64,000 nucleotides of DNA from Golubevia sp. BC0850. Its lineage: Eukaryota; Basidiomycota; Exobasidiomycetes; Golubeviales; Golubeviaceae. The position numbers were made by a program, and so were the translations under genes. Under the pieces are notes generated by a model. It saw only the letters and a program-made list of their open reading frames with translations, did no database searches and was not told the DNA's origin. Shown piece after piece: positions 46,236 through 55,881 of this stretch (positions within the stretch are counted from its first letter, which is position 1; the number at the start of each line of letters is the position of its first letter). The stretch spans positions 62,001-126,000 of the forward strand of contig JAAVVG010000030.1 in assembly GCA_012976225.1 (NCBI GenBank), in the 5' to 3' direction.

Positions 46236-46914
46236 CTTGTCCCGCCTGCAGGCCAGGCCGGATTGAATCTTTCTCTGGATATTTCAGTCCCAGGCTGCGC
46301 CTGAATTTTTTTTCCAGCGCGCGACGTCCAGGATCCTTTAATTACAGGTGCACTTGGTTCGCTCTTCTCTTTCTCCCCCTCTTCCCATCCACTCCTTCTC
46401 CCCTTTTTTTCCCCTTTTCAACTCTCACTCTCCCCACTCACCTGCAGACATTTTACATGTCGAAGAAACACCCAGCAAGCTTCCGCTTTGCTTCTTTGTC
46501 TACTTCTTCGTAGGGAAGATGTCCTCGCCTGAGAAGATGGGGAGAGGGAACGGGAAATCATGTCAACTACCAGGGAGGTCCTGAAGTCCAATCGACTGGA
46601 AAGACCAAGCGTCAGCGGTAGTTGGCTCCCAACTTTGGATCCAGTAGGTCTCGTAGTTCGTAGCGGTAGGTCGAGAATGAGAGGAAGCTTTGAGCATCAA
46701 GACAACATAATAGTAGACCTCTGAGCTTCATCTGTCCCTTTGAAAACTTTTCGGTGGTTCATTCCAGCACAAGAAGTCGAGTCGTCGGATTAACATCAAG
46801 CTTCATTTCTTGTGAAGAGAAGCATTACCTCTGCAAGAGGTCGAAGGAACTGGCCCCTCCTTCCTCTTCTAGGTAGATCGCTGGAGTCATACACGAAGTT
46901 TGGATCAATGGGTT

Positions 46915-47063
46915 TTGTTCTAGTGGGTAATGGCCTAGCACGCAGGTTGCTGCTGGGCTAGAGTCCCACACTGCTTCCATTAGTCTTCGGATCTATAGCG
47001 TCACGTGCGTAAATGTATTTCATCATCCCGAGCTCCCAGCTCAAAAAAAAAAAAAAAAAAAAA
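46915..47063 (+). mobile_element. Possible SINE-like fragment (Pol III box-like words and poly-A)
   Basis: TTGTTCTAGTGG at 46915 resembles a tRNA A box, GGGCTAGAGTCCC at 46955 resembles a B box/T arm, and their spacing (40 nt) equals that in tRNAs. Some 75 bp downstream is a run of 21 A residues (47043-47063), the expected tail of a retroposed SINE. The T-loop is degenerate and no target-site duplication is apparent. GCTCCC before and GGGAGC after the A run form a 6-bp inverted pair, which may instead mean that the A run lies in a hairpin. Confidence 0.25.
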
Positions 47064-47977
47064 GGGAGCAGATCAGTAGATAGAACAAGCACAAGAAGGA
47101 GCGTGCTCGCGGCTGCGCGGCTGGCGGGTGGCGACATCGAACTTTGGAGCAGTCCAATATTTCGTATCTTCTCTGGGTGGCCAATGCGATCCAGATGAGG
47201 TGGAACAGTATCAAATGGAATCGATCCCAGTACTCAACCCATCTCCTTTAGTCAATTTAGGCCTTCACTCTTCAAAAACTCTACGACCTCAAACTAATCC
47301 TCGCAACTCTTCCCACTCTTTCAACTTCAACTTGACAACTTCTTAGTTTCTACGATGTGTAATTCCATCAATCCGATGTTCAAAATTCAGAAGGGAACAA
47401 AGTGACATTCTTGAGAATTCGGCATTGATCAAAAGGAAACGAGAGAGAGACGCCAACTTCTTCTTCTTCCACTCTCAACATTCTCTCAACTCTTGTACTA
47501 TCAGCACGCTTTTTTTCTTTTCTTTAACATCGGGCGCTCAGTGAAAACTCTGTTTTGTCCTCACAGCAATTTCAAATGAGTACGGTGAAGACGACAAGTG
47601 ACATTGCGAGACCAATTTATGCGAGAAAAAAAGATGATACATGCAAAGGAAAGGAAACACCAGATCTTGTTTCCAGTACAATTGACAGAGAAAGAGACAT
47701 TAGACGTAACAAACGACGGGGGAATGGGAACAAAACGGAGAAAAAGGCAGAGCAGAGCGCTTAAATCTAGATGATGTGAAGAGTTGATGGTCTCGATGCT
47801 GAAAAAAAAACTGAGTGATTTAGGCTGACGGCAGAGAGCCGCTTTGGAACAAAGAAAGGTAGAGAAAAGAAAGGGGCTGTCGATGATTCGAATCCGATTT
47901 GATGTTGAGGTTTGAAAGTTACAAATTTCTGGTGAACTTGCGACTGCACTATGTAGCCTATAGTTAGAGAGAGGCAT
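47064..47977. other. Intergenic, no gene supported
   Basis: 3' flank of the haem oxygenase gene. Short open frames only (for example 47555-47764), none with recognisable features. Confidence 0.4.
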
Positions 47978-50016
47978 CTAGATAGAGCTCGTGATTGGAA
48001 TGAGTCTTGAGGAAGAATTCAAACCAGCCCCTAAACCTTCACCCAAAAAATCACATCCCAATCCTAAACCCGATCCCAAAGTCTCAATGGTGGCTCCATT
48101 ATCCTTTTCACAATAACTTGAACTTGAAAGAAGAGCAACTATGACCAGTAGGAAAGAGCAGATTAGTAGAATGGAATTGAAAGAAAGAGATCTGGAAGAA
48201 CCACTAGCAAGTGTTGTAGATTTAGATGGTAAGATTCTCAACATTCTCAAAATACTGATAGGACAAGGTAGCAATGCTTTTAAAAGTGGTTTACTAGACT
48301 TGTGAAGTGGAGGTAAAGTTTGAAATTCTAGAGCTTCGTCTTCCTCTGAACTTGAAGAAGCTAAATCTGCTGGAACTAATGCATCGAACAGAGCTCTGTT
48401 TAGATCAAATGATAGGGAAGCTTCAATTAGAAGTTGGGAGACTAACTTGCTTCTAATGGCATCAGTGTAATCATCAGTACTTGAGTTCGGAGCATTTGAC
48501 CCAGAAGCTAATTCCAGCCCTTCATTCATTCCATCTTTGAACGTTTTCTTAACCTGTTTTCCATCGCCTAATTGAGTGAAATCATAGAACTCAAATCCTT
48601 CCTCGCTCTTTTCAGAACCTTGATCTTGATTCGAGGAGAGACCTCCAACAGGACTTGAAGAGATCGGCCAGCGAGTTTTGACTCTCTTAGAAATATGTTG
48701 ACCACCTGACAAATCACCCAAATATCTGACGTAAGAGTGTGCTATTAAATATCCGTCGTCGACCTCAGGACCTGCGTCCCTCATTTCCTCAAATCTTAAA
48801 ACATAAGCCAGAGTGGCGTCCACTTGTTCTGAAGTCAACAGCTCTAGTGGTAGAAGATCTCTGAAATTTTTCAGTGAATTATTTGACGGTAGAAGAGGTC
48901 GATGATTTGAAGATTCGAGGGAGCTATTGAGCTTCTGATAAACATCATCTAATCCTCCCATGATTTCCTTCATCTTTAGAATCAAGATCTCTTTCTTTGG
49001 AGCAGTATCGGTATCTTGAATCTCTGAGGCTAAAACTTCAGCTTCGATTAAATCATCTAATGAAAGTGAGGATTCAGTGAAAGAAGTTTGAAGATGAGAT
49101 TGAATGTCTCGAAGCAGAGGGGGAGTTCTAGCTAGCATGAGAAGTAGAGGTTGTAAAGTCGACGTGGTTGCAGATGAAGAGTCACTTTTGGAGCTAGCTT
49201 CGATCTTTAAGTTGGAAGATAGAAGTGGATAGAGGATTAAGGATTCGGCGGTTGGAGTTGAAGAGGTTGAAGATGAGGAGAATTTGAGTTGGCGAGTGAG
49301 AAGTGGAAGTTCCATAGACCTGCGAGAAGAAGGGAATATGGCAATTTGTAGGAAAGATGAAAAGGAGAAAGGGGGGATCAGGGTGTCAGAGGTTAAGGGC
49401 TGTCGGATGTAAGAGAGAGATGGTTGGAGCTGCGCCCTCTCTCTGAGAGAAGCGCATGGTCAACTGATTTAGCAAGCTTCGAAGAGAGCTCACTCAACTT
49501 CTTGAGAATTTCATAGATCTTGAGAGGACTCGGTGAACGGGATAGGGGTATCAAACGGCCCGTACTCTCCATCTTGACCCAAGGATCCGACAGGCTTCAG
49601 GCCTCTTTACTTCATCATCTGAAGCTCTTCTTCCATGAGTCTATTGATTCCATCCTATCCACTTCCACTTGATAGAACCACTAGACTAGTCCAAGACGCG
49701 AGTCTACTCACGCATACACGCAAAGCAAGATGAGTTGCCATCTAACATAATCCAATCTACTCATTTCCCAACCGTTGTTAGCTGAAGGACTACCCATCGC
49801 TAGAACAGCTCTAACACCTTTTGATCTTTCTACTGCTTTATGAGCAGCTAGAGTGCCTTGCTTTAGATGTAAGGATAGAGGAGAATCGAGAGAAGTTGGA
49901 TTGGTGGCGGAGATTGTAGTTGAAAGAGTTGCTGCGTGATGATGGTGATGACAATGAGAATGAGAAATCGAAGGTGATGGGTAGACTGAAGCGTATTTTG
50001 CGAATGGACAACTCAT
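47978..50016 (-). CDS. HMX1: Haem oxygenase, C-terminally membrane-anchored
   Basis: Cleaves haem to biliverdin, CO and Fe. Exon 1 50016-49712 and exon 2 49319-47978 give 548 residues, longer than yeast Hmx1. The catalytic start is LHLKQGTLAAHKAVERSKGV (proximal His in AHKAVE), then MSRLDYVRWQLILLCVYA at the splice. Exon 2 holds TLAYVLRFEEM and the distal-helix signature LIAHSYVRYLGDLSGGQH, the most conserved haem-oxygenase block. Long Ser-rich inserts separate these. After the enzyme domain a linker leads to one hydrophobic segment FNSILLICSFLLVIVALL near the C-terminus, which suggests an ER tail anchor, although about 50 residues follow it. The N-terminus has a histidine-rich patch SHSHCHHHHHAA not typical of the family. 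The 392-nt intron is long. Confidence 0.88.
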
Positions 50017-50137
50017 GTTGAATAGAAGGTGGGAGATAGGGAGAGAGCTACGAAGTGGGAGTGCAAGTTGAAGTTGAGTTGAAGAAGCGGATCTTATCAG
50101 ATTCGATTAATCTCTTAGCTTCCGTCTATTCGGGAAG

Positions 50138-50510
50138 ATGACCAGCCAGTCTATTGAAGAACTTGATTGGAATGAATGGGAGAACCAAAGAGGAGAAGGG
50201 GGTGTAGACACGGAAAGGGAAGAGAGATGGATTGAAGATTATCAAGATCTTGATGGCAGATCAAATTTTGAACCCTTGGAGCAAACAAGAGCGTCTGGTG
50301 CGCCAATGGTCCCAACCCATCTTCTATGTATCAGCAATCTATCGAGAAGATTCAAAGGAAAGAGGAAACATGTGGTATGTATCTTTCTTTGTGGCAGAAA
50401 CAAAGGGTACAGCTCGTCTTCTGGGGTTGAGTTTGAAACCTTTCATTGCAGTTCTTGTCGATGCAGTGTGCTTTGAATGGTCCAATGATGGGAAGACATC
50501 CGCTGCTTAG
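50138..50510 (+). CDS. Uncharacterised open frames, possible small gene
   Basis: An ATG at 50138 opens MTSQSIEELDWNEWENQRGE in a hydrophilic frame that runs to a GTATGT donor near 50374. A second frame through 50232-50510 reads PIFYVSAIYREDSKERGNMW then YVSFFVAETKGTARLLGLSL to a stop. The two might be parts of one gene or shadows. The start lies 121 bp from the divergent haem oxygenase start. No family recognised. Confidence 0.25.
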
Positions 50511-51438
50511 ACTTTGATAGATCGGTGTAAAGCAGATTCTAGGTCCGAGATTCATGGTTGAAGATTTTGGGAATGAGTGGTTGAGGTTTTGGCAATGATG
50601 GCGGTTGGAAAGGATCTCAGACCTCTGGTTGTTCTTTGCACTCGTCCTATTTCTTCTCAAAGAGAAAATGAAGTTCAAAAACGTACAGGAGAATAAGGGA
50701 GAATTTGAGCTTCACTTGATCGCGGAGAGAGCTGGTCAGCACTTTGGATTTCTGTACATAACTCTCAGGAGTGAGAGAAACTCTGAGATGAGGCGGCTGG
50801 GATCTGAAATCGGAGAGTGGGAACTGGGAATCGAGTTGGGAAGAAATGAGGAATGATTCGCATGGCTAGGAAACTTGCGGCGGTTGGTAGATAGAAGCAG
50901 GGTAGGGACGCTAGCTCAAAGACGAGCTGTGTTGCTATTTTGTGTTGTATCTGCACAGGTTTCGTCTTTTGGCCTAATCACTCCGTTTCTTCTGTTGACA
51001 GTCGGATGATCTGAGTGAGATGCCGGCAGCTGGTTTTTTGGGCATTTGCTCCCTTGATTTGCAAGGTCTCAAAATCTCTGACCAAATCTTCAGACATTGG
51101 AATGGGAAATAATTGGGAGAAACGAGAGATTAGCATATTGGATCGTCGAAAGGTCCAAAAGTTCAAATCAGATTCTGGACTTCAAGCTGAATAAACACCT
51201 TGACAATTCTGTCTCCAATTCAACCGAGATGCTTGGGAACAATTCTGAAACAAGCTTCAAATGGGATATTTTGACAATCCGCCTCAAAGAATCCGAAAGC
51301 AAAGCCTTTCTCCTTCCCTTGACTGCCAAATGCTCCGCCCATCTCCACCCTTCATCTTCATCTCCCCTCACCTGTCTACGATCAATCGATGCATTGACGA
51401 GATCAAGTAGTCCTTCCCCTAAAAAAACTGACGATTTG
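50511..51438. other. Intergenic, no gene supported
   Basis: Several short open frames on both strands, none with family features or a convincing splice partner. Confidence 0.35.
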
Positions 51439-52275
51439 TCATTGGGGAAAGGGAGAGATCCAATGAATAGTTGAGAGACAGTTCTCTTCTTTTGATTCAT
51501 CGCCAACTGGGTTGGAAAGGAAGTAGAAAGAGAGAGAGCTCGAGGCTAGAGGGCTCCCACACACCAAAAGCAGCGCATAAAAAAGCATGTACTCAAGTCC
51601 TACTTACCAGTCTCTCCTATCTGCAAAGTCCTCAGCTTGACTTTTCCACTCTTGACCCTCTCGTTTCCTTTCAACACTTCCCTCGACTCTTTCCAAAGTC
51701 TGACAGAGCGTGGAGAGTTTGCCTCCTGATTGTCTGATGAATCGATTGGCTTAGAAGGAAGTGTGATTTCTGCTAAGTTCGGCAGAATTCTATTTGAAAC
51801 GATGTCTGAAATAAACATCTCTTCTGCGAAGTCGTCATCCTCGGGTTGAGACTCTTGGAACATGTAGAATGGAAGATGTAAAATCTGGACGCTTGACAGC
51901 GAGGAACCTAGGTTTCCTGTCTTCATCTCTTGAAGCATAAGAAAATCCAGACTCAAGATCCTTAGGTTCATGAAGATTGAGAGATCTATCTTGCTGAATT
52001 GCGAGGGAAGGAGGTTGATGAGGCGAAGGTGTTTGATTAAAGAATGAGAGTTGGAGAGACTTGAGAGACAGTCCGTTGTGACATCTGCTCTTGATTCAAC
52101 TCCAGAAACAGTGAGACCATCTCCGAGAGCTAGTTCCAGGGAATCGAGAGAGTCTGTGACCTTAAGGAAGTGATAAACCGCTGTCGTCTCTAGATTTCTT
52201 CCAACTAATTCTTTGCTCCAGTTTCTCTCTAAACATCCTCTGTTGTTGACAGAACCATCATCCCAAATGAAGATG
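51439..52275 (-). pseudogene. F-box-like family B, 5'-truncated copy
   Basis: The body from about 52275 to 51608 stays open in one frame and matches the second half of family B: SLDSLELALGDGLTVS, LIKHLRLINLLPSQF, MNLRILSLDFLML, SVQILHLPFYMFQESQPEDD and RLWKESREVLKGNERVKSGK correspond to the copies at 31 and 62 kb. A 101-nt intron with good GTAAGT and CCCAG ends leads to the terminal exon 51506-51439, reading GDESKEENCLSTIHW and ending SPFPQ-stop. This intron has the same length and phase as that at 62.5 kb. The F-box-like N-terminus and first half are absent: just upstream lies the stop codon of a family A copy on the same strand. What remains is uninterrupted and correctly spliced, so it may be a recent truncation or a read-through partner of the A copy. 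Confidence 0.6.
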
Positions 52276-52279
52276 GGTC

Positions 52280-52900
52280 TTAAGGCAGTATACTTCTCTT
52301 TGGACCTCGCCTGTCAAACACCTGTTCCACTAACTCTCTACATTCCCTCAAAGCTTCATCAGAGAAGGCCTCAAAGTAAACGACTATCTTCTTGATAGGC
52401 TCCATCTTGACGTGTTCAATCTCGAATTCATTTTCCACCTTCTCTTTTCTTCCTCTGAGGAAGTTTAAGAGCTGATCCGGCTCCGGCTTCTTTCGCCTTT
52501 CTGGTCTGAGCACTTGAAGTTTCGGACATCTAGATGAGAGACAGTCTTCCCTCCTTCCCATCTTGTCGACCCAGAGCTCTTCGATTGAGGGTAAAATTTG
52601 AGTAGGTCTCAAATGAACAGAGCGTTAAAGATGGGGCAACTTCCATCCATGTTTGAAACCGACGATTCCCCACAGTCAGGTCCAGCATCCTGAGTTGTGG
52701 CAGCTCAAGAGGTGACAGTTCTTCCCATGGATCTCGTTTGATGAAGTTGATGTTGAAATGAACCAGTGAATGAGAGCAGAGAGAGAGTACACTCCTCCAA
52801 GTTGAATGCTGATGAGGACGATCCACTGTGAGGGAAGCGAGCGCCCGGAAAAGATCCGAGTGGTTGATGTGAAGTTGGATTGAATGTGATGATCGAAGAG
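52280..52900 (-). pseudogene. F-box-like family A copy, frameshifted and lacking F-box
   Basis: Reading leftwards from 52900: HSDLFRALASLTVDRPHQH, WRSVLSLCSHSLVHF, LPQLRMLDL, FQTWMEVAPSL, then after a one-base frame change in a T run near 52610, LPSIEELWVDK, LSSRCPKLQVLRP, EIEHVKMEPIKKI and ECRELVEQVFD to the stop at 52280. These align in order with the 2.0-kb and 33.3-kb copies (for example LSSRCPNLQVLRS and VENVKMEPLKKL). No F-box exon is found upstream. It is closest in wording to the 2.0-kb copy. Confidence 0.6.
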
Positions 52901-53182
52901 AAGCTATTCAAAGCATTCTAGGTTTTCCAAGACTGAGCTTCTTTGCCACAACTACGAATGGAATTACTTGGACTTGATTGACCTTGAAAGTGCTCCAGTG
53001 ATAGCAATCACTATTGAGTCTCTTTCTAACTAAGCGAATCTGATCTTTCAGAGAGCGATCTCAAAGAAGGAATTCGATGCGATGGTCGGCAAGAGAGAAG
53101 CAGCGCAGCAGCGAAGGTCATCTCTCATCTCTTTCTCGTCCTCCCAACTCCAACTCATCACAACAACTTAATTAGGTCATAA

Positions 53183-55569
53183 ATGGAAATTCTATTGAAT
53201 TCAAGTTCCACTTCAACCTTTCAAAGCGATTCAACATCAACTCCCATCGTCCAGCAGCAGCAGCCACCTCAAGTACCTCAATCACCTTTACTTCAACCAA
53301 TCTCGATCCCACCAGCTGTTATTCCAATCTCGATTCATCGACAAATTCCAATCTCAACTTCAACTCAAACCGATTCAACTTTACCTGCTCAATGCTCCTC
53401 TCAACCAACTCAATCAGATCTTCTACCGGTCCTGTCAACCTGTCTTCTAGAATCGGGTTTCCACTCAACTCAACCTTCAGCTCTTCATTCCCTATCTTCT
53501 AAGCTCGACCGCTTCCTTCACCAAACCTGTTCTTTCATTTCAGATCTATCAACTGCTTCAGGTAGAAATGAGCTTCACCCCAGAGATCTATTAGCTGGTT
53601 TAGTAGCAGGTGGAATCGTTGGTAACAAATATGGTCCACCAGATGGTGAGGGTGACATAGAAGAAGATGGTAGACTCTTAGATGAACTCAAAGGCTTCGT
53701 TCAAGCTTCCAAGATGAGAGATATGGCTTATCAACAAGATAAGGAGGGATTGGGTTATAGGCAAAGGTATGCTTGGAGGAATGGGACTGAGCAACAAGAG
53801 ATACGGGAGGAAGAGGATTGGAGACTCAGGAAAGATAGCTTCTTACCTAGCGATGGTGAAGATGAGTTAGATGATATTAGAGATGACGATGATGACTTAT
53901 CGGATTTAGAACTTAGGAATAGGACTTTGGACAAAGGCAAAGGGAAGGAGAAGGATTCAAACCCTTCCAATTCAATTGATAATGAAGAAGATTTAAAATT
54001 GAAGCGTCAAAGAATTAGAGAGACATGGAAAAGGATAGAAAGGAAAAAGTTGGGAGTTGGATTGGAAGGAGAGAGGAAAGTCAGAAAGCTTAGAGGTGAA
54101 GATAAGAATGTTGGAATAATAGATGGAGATGACTATTATGATGAAGACGAAGGAGTCAAAGGAAAGGAAGTATTGGTTATCGGTGGTGGATTAAGTCATT
54201 TACCTGACTTACCTCCCAGACATACTTGGGTATTCACAGAGGTGAGTAGATTAGAGTTGGAAAAGCTCTGGGGGTAATTTGAGGAGATACCTCTCTCTTT
54301 TCTCTGTGAAAGCGATGATATGTGATGAAAGAAGCAGTTCTAATCACTGGTCTTACTATAAATATCCTCCTCAAATCTTTCTTTTCTGACCTTTGATTTT
54401 CATCTCCCGTTCAGGCTTTCGCTCCTCGACCTCAAAGCACCTCGACGTCTCTTTCACTCTCTCATTTAGATCTTAAACTTCAGTCTACAAGATTGACTGC
54501 TTGGTCACTCAGAAAGTTGATTCGTGGAATCGATGTGGCCGAGAGTCGAAGTGGTGGGAAGAAGGAGAGAGAAAAGAAAGGAAAGGAAAAAGACTCAAAT
54601 CCAACTTCAAGTTTAAATCCAAACAAAGAAAAAACTGAGAATAATCAGAACAAGCAGATTGAAAGTGGAAGTGTGTTAGAGAATCCGACTTCAGAGAAGC
54701 TAGCTACTGGTACAAATAATTCCCAACATCCACTTTCGATTTCTGCCTCAACTCTCGATTCCTCTAATAGCCTGGCTTCAAGTACAAGTGTAGATCAATC
54801 GATGGATATGGATATGAGTGGAATTGTTTCTTCGTCTTCTAGTTCAGTTTCAAATTTCAATCAACCTACAACTGGTATCAACGATAATTCATCAATTTCA
54901 TCTCCAAATCCAACTCCTTCAACCCCAGCTGCCCCCAAAATCAAACCGAAAACACTTCTCAGACTTCGCATGCCATCTTCAACTTCAACTTCTGGTTCAC
55001 CTTCAACTTCAATCCCAAATTCTGGAACCTCAACTCCAGATCAGTTATCTAAAGTTCCAATGACTTCTTTACCACGAAATCTGCTCTCTGAAACTCATGG
55101 AGATCTGGACCCTAGGAATAGAAGGTTCTCAGTTGGAAGTGGTCTAGGAAGTGGCGGATTCTCAACTCCTATCAGAAGATCTACTTTTTCAAATGTTTTG
55201 GATCCTAAAGCTCAAGATCTAGGTTTAGCAAGTCCAATGACTCCTTGGTCGAGCATGCCTGGAGGGTCGTTTGCTGGAGTTCCAATGACACCTAGATTTG
55301 ATTATCCAGCAACTCCTGTGGGAATTGGGGAGGAGAGAAGTTGGGATTCGGAAAGCAGGTTTGAAGAGGGAGATCAGAATTTGAGGCAAGGTGATGTGGT
55401 TGATGGGCAGAGAATTAGTCTACCGGGATGTGTCAACTTCAAGAAGGATTGGTATTCGATGGAAGGGAATGGGAAGAAGGTGAAGGGGAAAGGGAGGGGA
55501 AAGAGAAGAGGAAGTGGAGCTCAGGATGGAGGTGTAGGGGGAGAAAAGAAGAAGAGGTGGATCATCTGA
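53183..55569 (+). CDS. TAF8: TFIID subunit TAF8
   Basis: Histone-fold TFIID subunit that pairs with TAF10. Two exons, 53183-54241 and 54415-55569, give 737 residues. After a Gln/Pro/Ser-rich N-terminus, the histone fold (bromodomain-associated) covers about residues 80-140 with SALHSLSSKLDRFLHQTCSF then ISDLSTASGRNELHPRDLLA. A long acidic and charged linker follows. The TAF8 C-terminal motif spans the splice: SHLPDLPPRHTWVFTE joined to AFAPRP, comparable to the PPLPPxHTxxxT motif. The remaining 300 residues are Ser/Thr/Pro-rich and disordered and end in a Lys/Arg/Gly tail. The protein is longer than yeast Taf8 because of the linkers. Confidence 0.85.
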
Positions 55570-55881
55570 ATTGTCTGATTCCAATCGGATGGTTTGCTGC
55601 TGATGGGAGATAGATGGTCGAGATAAAAAGATGGGATGAACCCACAATTTTGTAGAACTCTTCGATCCAAAGCTTTGTTGATCTTAACAGAGATCTTTTA
55701 TCTTCAAAGTTTCGGTCTTCATTCAAGGATCGATGAGAAGAATCCTTTCGATTCCTTGAGGTTGAATGAGGGGAAAGCGCCTTCTTCAGACATCTGTGTG
55801 ATGATCTCTTCTTACGCAATAGCTTGAACATAAAGTAAATAAGATACAAAGGAGAGGGGGTTGGACACCGTTTCAAGGGTT

